Notes: generated by a model from the sequence alone, not told the origin. Shown: positions 25,327 through 33,416, numbered from the stretch's first letter. The stretch: 64,000 nucleotides of DNA from Caryophanales bacterium UBA4278 (GCA_002395065.1 DGVS01000007.1:1-64000), one strand, 5' to 3'. Numbers and translations: made by a program.

Positions 25327-28300
25327 ATGAATGATAAGATGCGAAGATTCTTAAATCACATCCACCTCGAAAACATTGAACGTTTCGATCTTGATTTTGA
25401 TTTGGTCACTCGTAATCCGTTTAAAAAAGAACAAGTCGACATGCTTGTCGTTAAAGACACGCCATGGAACTACGATTTATTAGAAGAGTTCCAACACGGA
25501 CTTGAATCAATTACTTATCCTTATGATTTGAAATTCTCTTATAAGAAGAAACCGACTGTTAAGGATGCAATTAAACTTTTCCCAGATTGGCATCGCGCTC
25601 ACAATCGTTTTGTTTCAGATCAAGTTTTAGAAGAAAAAGAAGATGCAATTGTCTTTGTTTTTAAAACTGAAGAAGAAAAGCGAAATAACCAGCAAATCTT
25701 GGATGATTTCAAAGAATTCCTCAGATTTTTATCATACCGATTTGATGTTGTTTCGATAGTTCGTTTAGAAGAAAAAACAACTCCTAATGTTTCTCAAGAA
25801 GTCCTCGATGAAATGGAAGAAAAAGCCAACCAAGTCTATGAGGAAGAAATTGCCGAAAGCGGTGATGATGAAAACGAATCCTACTATAAAAACGCCGAAA
25901 TGGTTGAAGAAGAGGAAGAAGAAAGTGCTTTAAAGGCTTACGAAGAAGAATATATCGAAACCTTAAAGAACAACATTTCTCAACTGAAAGACCTTGGTAA
26001 AAATATAAAGAAAAATAAATCAAAGAGTGATTATGATCCGCAAACATGGAGAGATGCCATCCCATTTAAAAAGTACACTGACTTCTCTTTGATTAAAGAG
26101 GATAGCGGAAACGTCGACATTACTGGCGAAGTTTTCGGTATCGATAAAATTCGTACAAATTATTTTGGCAAAGCAGTTTGTCCATGTGGCATAGGAAACG
26201 GAAAACAAGCGATTAACATCCGTATTGTTGAAAACAAACATACGACCGTTGAAGAAATCGAAAAATTGAAAAACGGAATGTATATTCACATTAAAGGTTA
26301 TGCTGAGGCCGATAAACGTAGCGGACAAGTTTCTGTTACAGCACGCGGTTTTGAAATCGTTCCACCTCCAGCTATGAGAAGTGACGATGAAGAACAAAAG
26401 CGCGTTGAACTTCATCTTCATACCAGAATGTCGGTTATGGATGGTGTTGCCTCCATTAGTGAATATTGTAAGCTTGCTAAAGCAATGGGTCACAAAGCAA
26501 TTGCGGTGACCGACCATGGTGTTGTGCAATCGTTCCCTGAAGCACAAGATGCTCAAAAAGATAGTGGAGTAAAGATTCTTTATGGATCTGAACTCTACAT
26601 GGTTAACGATGAACTACCATTTGCCCTTAATCCTCAACCAATTCCATTACGAAACACGGCTTATGTTGTGTTCGACTTAGAAACAACCGGACTTTCGAAA
26701 GAATACGACCGCATTACTGAGTTTGGTGCGATTCGATTTGAACATGGAAATATTGTGAAAACAGAGGACTTCTTTATTAATCCTTTGATTCCAATCCCAC
26801 AAAAAGTTCAAGATAAAACTCATATTACACAAGCAATGGTGAACTCGGCAAAAACTTTTGAAGAGTGTGCCGATCGTATCATTGACTTCTTTAAAGATGC
26901 GATTATCGTTTCTCATAACATCACATTCGACCTTGGATTCATCAATGCTTCCTTAATTAGAATGGGTCGTGAACCAATTAAACCACCGGCGATTGATACT
27001 CTTTCGCTATCTCACTATATGTTCCCAGAAGCTGGGTCTCATCGCTTGGGTTCTTTATCAAGAAACCTTGGAATTCAATCATATAATGATGAAGAAGCTC
27101 ACCGTGCTGATTATGACGCTAAAGTTTTAAATGAAGTTTGGTTAGCTATGCTAAATCGACTCACCGAGCACAATATGGATCTGAAGCATTCTGATTTGGC
27201 TGAGATTAAAACAACTGAAGCGATGCTGAAACATATTCGCCCAAGTCACATTAACTGTCTTGTCAAAGATGAAGATGGATTCAGAGCACTTTATGAACTT
27301 GTTTCTTTGTCACATATTAAATATCTTGCAGATGTTCCAAAGACACCAAAAAGAGAAATTGCACGATTACGTGAGCATCTATTATTGGGTTCAGCGTGTT
27401 GTAACGGTGAAGTCTTTGATGGTGCTCGAACAATGACCAAATCTGACCTGAAAGAGGTCATGAAATTCTATGATTATATTGAAGTTCAACCTCCAGAGAA
27501 CTATCGTCATTTAGTTAATCTTGGAAGTGTTGATAGTTTTGATGAAGTTAAGAAATACATCAAAGACATTGTTGAGTGTGCTGACGAGATTGGAAAACCA
27601 GTTGTGGCCACAGGTGATGTTCACTATCTCAATCCAGAAGACAAAATTACTCGAGATGTGTACATCTCTGCCAAAGCGGTTGGAGGCAAACTCCACCCAC
27701 TTCATATGCGAGACACCTCATTAGAAGCACCTGATCAACATTATCGAAGCACAAAGGAAATGCTTGATGCTTTCGCTTTCTTAGGAAAGGAAAAAGCTTT
27801 CGAGATTGTTGTTACAAACACAAACAAAATTGCTGATTCGATTGGTGAATTTAAACCAATTAAAAAAGATTTACACCCACCAGTTATTGAAGAGGCACCT
27901 AAGATTTTGCGTGATACTTGCTATGCAAAAGCTCACGAAATCTATGGTGATCCACTCCCAGAAGAGATTCAAAACCGCTTGGAAAAAGAACTTTCTGGTA
28001 TTATCGATAATGGTTATTCCGTGACTTACTATATTGCTCACGAAATTGTTCGACGAGCAAATGAAGCTGGTTATGTTGTTGGTTCTCGTGGATCCGTTGG
28101 ATCTTCTTTTGCTGCACATATGTTTGGTATTACCGAAGTTAACCCACTTAGACCACATTATCGTTGTCCAAAATGTAAACATTTAGAGTGGATTGATGAT
28201 CCAGAAATTCATTCTGGCTATGACCTCCCAGATAAAAAGTGTCCAGTTTGTGGTGAACCTCTTGTTGGAGACGGACAAAATATTCCATTTGAAACATTCC

Positions 28301-29793
28301 TTGGATTTAATGCGGATAAGATTCCTGATATTGATTTAAACTTCCCAAGTGACTACCAAAAGAAAGCATTCGATAGTACGAAAGATATTTTTGGTGAAAA
28401 CAACGTTTTCAGAGCAGGTACAATTGAAACAGTTGCTGAAAAAACTGCTTTCGGTTATGTCCGTGGTTATTTTGAAGAACGTGGCATTGATCCAAGTACA
28501 ATTCCTTCTTCTTATATTGCTTATTTAGCCAGCCATGTTGCTGATACAAAACGTACAACTGGACAACATCCTGGTGGAATTATGGTTCTGCCAAAAACCT
28601 GTAATATTTACGATTTCACACCAATTCAATATCCTGCCGACGATAAAGAATCTGATTGGTTAACAACCCATCTTGATTATCGTGCTCTTCACGACGCTTT
28701 GCTTAAACTTGACCTTTTGGGTCACGTTGACCCACTTGCGTTAAGATTGATGACCGAAATGACCGGTCTAAAGATGAAAGATATTCCTCTTAATGATAAA
28801 AAAGTTATTTCGTTATTTACATCGGATAAAGCTCTTGAAAGAAGTGGCAACTACCTCAAAGTTCGTAACGGTGCATCAGGTTTGCCAGAATTCGGAACAG
28901 ATGTGTGTCGTGATATTCTTTTAGGTGCTCAACCAAAATCGTTTGCTGATCTTGTTGCTGTTGCTGGTCTTGCCCACGGTACTGACGTCTGGCAGGGAAA
29001 CGCTTCAGAATTAATTAAGAATGGCAAAACCATTCGTGAAGTTATCGGATGTCGTGATGACATCATGACTTACTTAATTTCCAAAGGTGTTCAACCAAAA
29101 ACAGCCTTTAATACAATGGAATCCGTTCGTAAAGGTCGTAAGATTCCAAAAGAAGCCGAAGAAGCACTTAGAGCTTGTAATGTTCCAGAGTGGTACATTG
29201 AATCATGTAACAAGATCAAATACATGTTCCCGAAAGCCCACGCTGTTGCTTATGTGACAATGGCGGTTCGTGTTGGATACTTTAAACTCTATTATCCACT
29301 TGAATTCTACGCAGTTTGGTTCTCTGCTCGTTGTAAACAATACGACATCGTTCCAATGCTTGGTGGAAAAGAAGCCATTATTCAACGATATGATGAACTA
29401 AGAGGTCGTAAGAATAAGCACGAAAAACTTTCTCCAAAGGAGACAGATATTTTAAAGATGTTGACAGTGGCGATTGAAATGACTGAACGTGGATACAAGT
29501 TTAAAAAAGTTGATTTATATAAATCGAAAGCGACAGAATTTGTTGTTAATCATGATGACAAAGCTCTTATTTGTCCGTTCATTGTTATTGATGGATTAGG
29601 TGATTCTGCTGCTGAAAGTGTTGTTGAAGCTCGCGAGAAAGGGCCATTCTCTTCAAAGGAAGACCTTCTCAAACGAACCAAACTCTCTTCAACAAACGTC
29701 GAAGATTTAAGTGCCATTGGAACACTTGATGGCATGGGTGAAAGTGACCAGATGTCACTCTTTGAGTTTGGTTTAGATGATATCGGGGCGTAG
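25327..29793 (+). CDS. polC: DNA polymerase III alpha subunit, PolC type
   Basis: A protein of 1488 residues with the PolC order: N-terminal domain, OB fold (about residues 250-345), PHP half (ELHLHTRMSVMDG near 360), inserted DEDD proofreading exonuclease (FDLETTGLS near 448), second PHP half, a four-cysteine zinc motif (CPKCKH...CPVCG near 950-980), palm with PDIDLNFPSDYQ near 1000, and C-terminal helix-hairpin-helix region. It is the replicative polymerase of low-GC Gram-positives. proS, between rasP and polC in Bacillus, is absent. An acidic stretch at about residues 160-205 is longer than usual. The last ten bases overlap a tRNA-Pro gene. Confidence 0.96.
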   Translation: MNDKMRRFLNHIHLENIERFDLDFDLVTRNPFKKEQVDMLVVKDTPWNYDLLEEFQHGLESITYPYDLKFSYKKKPTVKDAIKLFPDWHRAHNRFVSDQVLEEKEDAIVFVFKTEEEKRNNQQILDDFKEFLRFLSYRFDVVSIVRLEEKTTPNVSQEVLDEMEEKANQVYEEEIAESGDDENESYYKNAEMVEEEEEESALKAYEEEYIETLKNNISQLKDLGKNIKKNKSKSDYDPQTWRDAIPFKKYTDFSLIKEDSGNVDITGEVFGIDKIRTNYFGKAVCPCGIGNGKQAINIRIVENKHTTVEEIEKLKNGMYIHIKGYAEADKRSGQVSVTARGFEIVPPPAMRSDDEEQKRVELHLHTRMSVMDGVASISEYCKLAKAMGHKAIAVTDHGVVQSFPEAQDAQKDSGVKILYGSELYMVNDELPFALNPQPIPLRNTAYVVFDLETTGLSKEYDRITEFGAIRFEHGNIVKTEDFFINPLIPIPQKVQDKTHITQAMVNSAKTFEECADRIIDFFKDAIIVSHNITFDLGFINASLIRMGREPIKPPAIDTLSLSHYMFPEAGSHRLGSLSRNLGIQSYNDEEAHRADYDAKVLNEVWLAMLNRLTEHNMDLKHSDLAEIKTTEAMLKHIRPSHINCLVKDEDGFRALYELVSLSHIKYLADVPKTPKREIARLREHLLLGSACCNGEVFDGARTMTKSDLKEVMKFYDYIEVQPPENYRHLVNLGSVDSFDEVKKYIKDIVECADEIGKPVVATGDVHYLNPEDKITRDVYISAKAVGGKLHPLHMRDTSLEAPDQHYRSTKEMLDAFAFLGKEKAFEIVVTNTNKIADSIGEFKPIKKDLHPPVIEEAPKILRDTCYAKAHEIYGDPLPEEIQNRLEKELSGIIDNGYSVTYYIAHEIVRRANEAGYVVGSRGSVGSSFAAHMFGITEVNPLRPHYRCPKCKHLEWIDDPEIHSGYDLPDKKCPVCGEPLVGDGQNIPFETFLGFNADKIPDIDLNFPSDYQKKAFDSTKDIFGENNVFRAGTIETVAEKTAFGYVRGYFEERGIDPSTIPSSYIAYLASHVADTKRTTGQHPGGIMVLPKTCNIYDFTPIQYPADDKESDWLTTHLDYRALHDALLKLDLLGHVDPLALRLMTEMTGLKMKDIPLNDKKVISLFTSDKALERSGNYLKVRNGASGLPEFGTDVCRDILLGAQPKSFADLVAVAGLAHGTDVWQGNASELIKNGKTIREVIGCRDDIMTYLISKGVQPKTAFNTMESVRKGRKIPKEAEEALRACNVPEWYIESCNKIKYMFPKAHAVAYVTMAVRVGYFKLYYPLEFYAVWFSARCKQYDIVPMLGGKEAIIQRYDELRGRKNKHEKLSPKETDILKMLTVAIEMTERGYKFKKVDLYKSKATEFVVNHDDKALICPFIVIDGLGDSAAESVVEAREKGPFSSKEDLLKRTKLSSTNVEDLSAIGTLDGMGESDQMSLFEFGLDDIGA

Positions 29794-29859
29794 CACAGTT
29801 GGTAGTGCGCTTGGTTCGGGACCAAGAGGTCAGGGGTTCGATTCTCCTCGCTCCGACCA
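29784..29859 (+). tRNA. tRNA-Pro (anticodon CGG)
   Basis: A full cloverleaf of 76 bases including encoded CCA: acceptor CGGGGCG with CGCTCCG, anticodon stem CTTGG/CCAAG, loop TTCGGGA, reading CCG. Its first ten bases overlap the end of polC, including the TAG stop at 29791-29793. Confidence 0.95.
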
Positions 29860-29864
29860 ACATT

Positions 29865-29941
29865 GCGGTCATAGCTCAACTGGATAGAGCACCTTCCTCC
29901 TAAGAAGGGGGTTGGACGTTCAAGTCGTCTTGACCGCGCCA
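29865..29941 (+). tRNA. tRNA-Arg (anticodon CCT)
   Basis: A 77-base cloverleaf with encoded CCA: acceptor GCGGTCA with TGACCGC, anticodon stem CCTTC/GAAGG, loop CTCCTAA, reading AGG. Five bases after tRNA-Pro and surely on the same transcript. Confidence 0.95.
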
Positions 29942-29948
29942 CATTATT

Positions 29949-29978
29949 AGCCTCAAAATTCTTTGGGGCTTTTTCTTT
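29949..29978 (+). terminator. Terminator after tRNA-Arg
   Basis: AGCCTCAAA (29949-29957) pairs with TTTGGGGCT (29962-29970), followed by TTTTCTTT. It ends the polC-tRNA transcript. Confidence 0.85.
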
Positions 29979-30004
29979 ACTTTTTATTTATTAAAAGATA
30001 ATAT
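29976..30004 (+). promoter_or_regulatory. Candidate tRNA-Ala promoter
   Basis: TTTACT (29976-29981), 17-base spacer, TAATAT (29999-30004), twelve bases before the tRNA. Confidence 0.6.
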
Positions 30005-30016
30005 AGTTAGGCACCT

Positions 30017-30092
30017 GGGTCTGTAGCTCATCTGGGAGAGCGCCTCCATGGCATGGAGGAGGTGGCCGGTTCGAGCCCGGTCAGATCCACCA
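30017..30092 (+). tRNA. tRNA-Ala (anticodon GGC)
   Basis: A 76-base cloverleaf with encoded CCA: acceptor GGGTCTG with CAGATCC, anticodon stem CCTCC/GGAGG, loop ATGGCAT, reading GCC/GCT. Confidence 0.95.
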
Positions 30093-30103
30093 GAACTTGA
30101 TTA

Positions 30104-30130
30104 ATCACCGTTAATTGCGGTGATTTTTCT
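30104..30130 (+). terminator. Terminator of tRNA-Ala
   Basis: ATCACCG (30104-30110) pairs with CGGTGAT (30118-30124), followed by TTTTTCTTT. Confidence 0.85.
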
Positions 30131-30152
30131 TTAGAAATAATTAATGATGAAT

Positions 30153-30158
30153 TATAAT
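30153..30158 (+). promoter_or_regulatory. -10 box of the membrane Nudix gene, predicted leaderless
   Basis: TATAAT ends seven bases before the ATG at 30166. There is no Shine-Dalgarno. Confidence 0.65.
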
Positions 30159-30165
30159 TTGTGCT

Positions 30166-30837
30166 ATGGATGAGATTGCAAAACGAAAGAAACTTATTGA
30201 AAAACTCTGGATTGTTGTTGGAAACACAGGAATTGGAGCGGTTGTTTTAGGCTTAATTGCTTTATTTATTGGACTAAGAAATACAAACTCAAGTACTTTA
30301 TTGTATGTTTTCTTTTGGATCTTTATCGCATTAGGAATTATTGCTTTAATTGGCTGTGTAGTTGCATTAATTGTTTGTCTCAAACTTGGTAGTAAAAAAG
30401 CCCTCAGAAAGTTAATTGAACCAGAAATTGCTGGTAAAAATAAGAAAAGAGAAGTCTTTGTAGTAGCTGGTGCAATCATTAAAGATGGTTATGTTTTTGC
30501 TGCCCAAAGAGGTAATAAAGGCGAAACAAAATTTAAATGGGAATTCCCAGGCGGAAAGATTGAGCCAGGTGAAACTCCTGAACAAGCTTTAGCCCGTGAA
30601 TTACTTGAAGAACTAAAGATCAAAGTGAAGGTTTATGAGCGAATCACAAATATTGTTGATGAGTACCCAACCCAAATCCTTCATATTGATACTTATCGTT
30701 GCGAGCTTCTTGAAGGCACGCCAACATTAACTGAACATATTAATATGGCGTGGTCAAACAAAGAAGAACTCGATAAACTCGAATTTTCCAAAGCCGATGC
30801 CCCAACATTAGACAAAATTAAGAAACTTTATTTATAA
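30166..30837 (+). CDS. Membrane-anchored MutT-type Nudix hydrolase
   Basis: A protein of 223 residues. Two hydrophobic segments (about residues 18-38 and 44-70) precede a MutT-like Nudix domain from about residue 98, with the Nudix box GGKIEPGETPEQALARELLEEL near residue 128 (glycine, REXXEE all present). The domain resembles 8-oxo-dGTP diphosphatases, and KWEFPGGK is typical of MutT. The membrane hairpin is unusual for MutT, which is normally soluble. Flanked by tRNA genes and with its own promoter. The substrate is not certain. Confidence 0.85.
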   Translation: MDEIAKRKKLIEKLWIVVGNTGIGAVVLGLIALFIGLRNTNSSTLLYVFFWIFIALGIIALIGCVVALIVCLKLGSKKALRKLIEPEIAGKNKKREVFVVAGAIIKDGYVFAAQRGNKGETKFKWEFPGGKIEPGETPEQALARELLEELKIKVKVYERITNIVDEYPTQILHIDTYRCELLEGTPTLTEHINMAWSNKEELDKLEFSKADAPTLDKIKKLYL

Positions 30838-30852
30838 AATTTTAAATTAGTG

Positions 30853-30858
30853 TATACT
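30853..30858 (+). promoter_or_regulatory. Candidate -10 box of the tRNA-Leu pair
   Basis: TATACT ends nine bases before tRNA-Leu(CAG). The -35 is unclear. Confidence 0.5.
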
Positions 30859-30867
30859 TATCGCAAC

Positions 30868-30950
30868 GCAGTGGTGGCGGAATTGGTATACGCGTGGGTC
30901 TCAGAAGCCCATCCTGATTCAGGTTGCGAGTTCAAGTCTCGCTCACTGCA
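30868..30950 (+). tRNA. tRNA-Leu (anticodon CAG)
   Basis: An 83-base class II tRNA with a long variable arm. Anticodon stem TGGGT/GCCCA, loop CTCAGAA, reading CTG. The acceptor end is followed by CCCA rather than CCA, so CCA must be added after transcription. Confidence 0.93.
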
Positions 30951-30963
30951 CCCACGATAAAAC

Positions 30964-31045
30964 GCCCACGTGGTGAAATTGGTAGACGCAAAGGACTCAA
31001 AATCCTTCGGAGAAATCCATGTCGGTTCGAGTCCGACCGTGGGCA
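30964..31045 (+). tRNA. tRNA-Leu (anticodon CAA)
   Basis: An 82-base class II tRNA: acceptor GCCCACG with CGTGGGC, anticodon stem AAGGA/TCCTT, loop CTCAAAA, reading TTG. As in its neighbour the 3' end is followed by CCCA, so CCA is not encoded. Confidence 0.93.
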
Positions 31046-31054
31046 CCCAAAACG

Positions 31055-31078
31055 GAGATTGTATTCAATCTCTTTTTT
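31055..31078 (+). terminator. Terminator of the tRNA-Leu pair
   Basis: GAGATT (31055-31060) pairs with AATCTC (31067-31072), followed by six T. Confidence 0.85.
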
Positions 31079-31129
31079 GTTTGATAACACAAATTTTTTA
31101 AATTTTTTCACCAGCAATTCTCCAATAAA

Positions 31130-31189
31130 TTGACACAGTACAATTATTTTTCTTTACTAATTCATAATATATGAATAAAATTATCGTGC
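31130..31189 (+). promoter_or_regulatory. Promoter and leader elements of the palmitoyltransferase-like operon
   Basis: TTGACA (31130-31135), 17-base spacer, TTTACT (31153-31158). The leader carries an inverted repeat ATTCAT-AATAT-ATGAAT (31160-31176) and one copy of TATCGTGC (31182-31189), the same eight-base word found twice at the fakA promoter. A GAGG site lies just before the ATG. Confidence 0.6.
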
Positions 31190-31213
31190 TTTTTTTAAAA
31201 GTGAGGTTAGAAC

Positions 31214-32395
31214 ATGGATTTATTTTCAAAGTATAAAAACCCATTGCTTGAAATGGCTCGTAAGGAAGGCATTTACCCATACTTCCACGAATTACAGTCC
31301 AGACAAGCCCCAGAAGTAGTTATGGAAGGCCATCGCATTATTATGCTTGGTTCGAATAACTATCTTGGTTTAACCGAAAATCAAAACGTTATTGATGCCG
31401 GAATCAAAGCATTAGAAAAGTATGGTTCTGGTTGTTCCGGTTCCCGCTTCCTTAATGGAACTTTAGATTTACATAAAGAACTTGAGAAAGAAATTGCTGA
31501 ATTCTTACACAAAGAAGATGCTGTTACTTTTTCAACTGGATTCCAATCCAACTTAGGTATCATCTCTGCCTTAGCTGGTTTTGGTGATTACATTTTAAAT
31601 GACCGTGAAAATCACGCTAGTATCTATGATGCTTGTAAGTTAAGTTATGCAAAAGTTTTACGTTATCGTCATAGCGATATGGAAGATCTTGAAAGACAAC
31701 TTCAAAGTATTCCTCAAACTGCAGGCATTTTAATCGTTACCGATGGCGTCTTCTCTATGAGAGGTGATATTTGTAAGCTTCCAGAAATCTGTGCATTAGC
31801 AAAGAAATATGGCGCTCGTGTCATGGTTGATGACGCTCATAGCTTAGGCGTGTTAGGCGAAGGTGGCCGTGGTACTGCATCATACTTTGGTTTAGAAGAC
31901 CAAGTTGATGTCATTATGAACACATTTTCTAAATCACTTGCCTCGATCGGCGGATGTATGGCTGCTTCTAAAGAAGTCTGTGACTATGTTCGTCACTGTT
32001 CTCGTCCATTCATTTTTAGTGCTTCCTTAACGCCAGCTTCGGCTGCTTGTGCTTTACAAGCACTCCGTGAATTAAAATCTCATCCAGAAATGGTTAGCAG
32101 ATTAAATGAACTTGGAAATTATTGTAGAAAAGCATTCCAAGATCGTGGACTCCATATTGTGGAGGCACAAACTCCAATCGTTCCAATTTACACCTACACA
32201 CCAAAGAGAACATTCATTATTGCTCAAAAACTCTTTGCAAAAGGTGTGTATGTTAACCCAGTTGTTTCACCAGCTGCACCAGAAGGTGAATGTTTATTGC
32301 GTGTTACCTTAATGGCTTCGCACAATGAAAAACTCATTGATGAAGCAGCGGATATTATTGCTGAAGTTGTAAATAATGAAAAAACAGAAGACTAA
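31214..32395 (+). CDS. Alpha-oxoamine synthase, probable serine palmitoyltransferase
   Basis: A PLP-dependent enzyme of 393 residues with the internal-aldimine lysine at about residue 240 (NTFSKSLASIGG), DDAHSLG for the cofactor, and the substrate region KYGSGCSGSRFLNGTLDLH. Within the family (KBL, BioF, HemA, SPT) the N-terminal YPYFHELQSRQAPEVVMEGH pattern and the GSGC-GSRFLNGTLDLH block are, from memory, closest to Bacteroides serine palmitoyltransferase and unlike KBL or BioF. SPT condenses serine with an acyl thioester to 3-ketosphinganine. The next gene, overlapping by 20 bases, is an SDR that could reduce that ketone. KBL or BioF remain possible; no threonine dehydrogenase or biotin gene is nearby. 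Confidence 0.72.
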   Translation: MDLFSKYKNPLLEMARKEGIYPYFHELQSRQAPEVVMEGHRIIMLGSNNYLGLTENQNVIDAGIKALEKYGSGCSGSRFLNGTLDLHKELEKEIAEFLHKEDAVTFSTGFQSNLGIISALAGFGDYILNDRENHASIYDACKLSYAKVLRYRHSDMEDLERQLQSIPQTAGILIVTDGVFSMRGDICKLPEICALAKKYGARVMVDDAHSLGVLGEGGRGTASYFGLEDQVDVIMNTFSKSLASIGGCMAASKEVCDYVRHCSRPFIFSASLTPASAACALQALRELKSHPEMVSRLNELGNYCRKAFQDRGLHIVEAQTPIVPIYTYTPKRTFIIAQKLFAKGVYVNPVVSPAAPEGECLLRVTLMASHNEKLIDEAADIIAEVVNNEKTED

Positions 32396-33170
32396 AGTCG
32401 TTGTAATTACTGGTGGATCAAGCGGTATTGGCTTAGCCACAGTAAAACACTTTGCATCAAAAGGACATGTTGTCTATGAACTCTCTCGTTCAGGCAAATC
32501 TTTTGATAGTGTTAAACATATCTTCTGTGATGTAACAAAAGAAGAAACCGTTCAAGAAGCCATCAGCCAAGTTATTGCTGAACAAGGACACATAGATGTC
32601 TTAATTAACAACGCTGGTTTTGGCATCTCTGGACCAATTGAATTCACCAAATTAGAAGACGCAAAAAAACAATTTGATGTGAATTTCTTTGGTGCGCTAA
32701 CTGTTGTTAAAGCAGTAGTGCCGTATATGAGAAAAGAACAGAAAGGTCGCATTGTTTTTGTTTCTTCTGTTGCTGCTGTCTTCTCGATTCCATTCCAAAG
32801 CTTTTATAGTGCTGCAAAAGCAGCTATGAATTCTCTTACATTGTCGCTTGCTAATGAACTTCGTCCATTTCATATTTCAGTCTGTGCTTTGATGCCAGGA
32901 GATGTTCAAACAGGTTTTACTGCCGCTAGAGAAAAGAGCGTGGAAGGTAGTGAAGTTTATACTCGTTTAGAGAAGTCAGTGAAGACAATGGAACATGATG
33001 AAACACATGGAATGGCTCCTGAGAAAATGGCAAAGAAATTATATAAAATATCCAGCAAATCTCGGGTAAAACCACTTTATGTTGGTGGAGGCAAATATTC
33101 TTTCTTCTGTTTCTTAGCTAAAATTTTCCCCACCCGTTTCTTTAACTGGGTTGTTGGAAAACTTTATTAA
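32376..33170 (+). CDS. Short-chain dehydrogenase/reductase, candidate 3-ketosphinganine reductase
   Basis: A classical SDR of 264 residues: cofactor motif TGGSSGIG near residue 13, NNAGFG, catalytic Ser in VSSVAAV and YSAAK. A hydrophobic aromatic C-terminal segment (about residues 240-258) may attach it to the membrane, as in eukaryotic 3-ketodihydrosphingosine reductase. It overlaps the preceding PLP enzyme by 20 bases, so the two are made together. The reduction of 3-ketosphinganine is an inference from this pairing; SDR substrates cannot be read from sequence. Confidence 0.75.
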   Translation: MKKQKTKVVVITGGSSGIGLATVKHFASKGHVVYELSRSGKSFDSVKHIFCDVTKEETVQEAISQVIAEQGHIDVLINNAGFGISGPIEFTKLEDAKKQFDVNFFGALTVVKAVVPYMRKEQKGRIVFVSSVAAVFSIPFQSFYSAAKAAMNSLTLSLANELRPFHISVCALMPGDVQTGFTAAREKSVEGSEVYTRLEKSVKTMEHDETHGMAPEKMAKKLYKISSKSRVKPLYVGGGKYSFFCFLAKIFPTRFFNWVVGKLY

Positions 33171-33203
33171 TTGATTTGCCTCGAAAAATTTCAAAACTAA
33201 GTA

Positions 33204-33232
33204 TTGAAATATATAAGTGAATCATTTAATAT
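33204..33232 (+). promoter_or_regulatory. Promoter of tRNA-Thr and tRNA-Val
   Basis: TTGAAA (33204-33209), 17-base spacer, TAATAT (33227-33232), thirteen bases before the first tRNA. Confidence 0.65.
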
Positions 33233-33245
33233 AATCACGCCCTCT

Positions 33246-33321
33246 GCCGTCATAGCTCAGCAGGTAGAGCAACTGTCTCGTAATCAGTAGGTCGATGGTT
33301 CAATTCCGTCTGACGGCACCA
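33246..33321 (+). tRNA. tRNA-Thr (anticodon CGT)
   Basis: A 76-base cloverleaf with encoded CCA: acceptor GCCGTCA with TGACGGC, loop CTCGTAA, reading ACG. The anticodon stem ACTGT/TCAGT has a T-T mismatch at the loop-closing pair 31-39. Confidence 0.92.
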
Positions 33322-33329
33322 AAACACTC

Positions 33330-33405
33330 GGGTGTTTAGCTCAGCTGGGAGAGCATCTGTTTGACGTACAGAAGGTCAGGGGTTCGAGCCCCTTAGCACC
33401 CACCA
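33330..33405 (+). tRNA. tRNA-Val (anticodon GAC)
   Basis: A 76-base cloverleaf with encoded CCA: acceptor GGGTGTT with AGCACCC (one G-T pair), anticodon stem TCTGT/ACAGA, loop TTGACGT, reading GTC/GTT. Confidence 0.94.
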
Positions 33406-33416
33406 GAACATAAAAT

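Noticed and set aside
26020..26556. Minus-strand frame of 178 codons inside polC
   Set aside because: Shadow of polC; no independent support.
28678..28685. Further TATCGTGC copy
   Set aside because: Inside polC coding sequence; treated as chance and as a caution for the motif finding.
29550..29942. Minus-strand open frame of 130 codons across polC 3' end and two tRNAs
   Set aside because: It is the antisense translation of tRNA-Pro and tRNA-Arg plus polC; such tRNA-shadow frames are a known annotation artefact, and no promoter or Shine-Dalgarno supports it.
30858..31133. Open frames on both strands across the two tRNA-Leu genes
   Set aside because: They only translate tRNA sequence.
31214..32395. 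Annotation as 2-amino-3-ketobutyrate CoA ligase or 8-amino-7-oxononanoate synthase
   Set aside because: Same fold family, but the GSGC-GSRFLNGTLDLH block and N-terminus fit serine palmitoyltransferase better, and no threonine dehydrogenase or biotin genes are near. Kept as a possible alternative.
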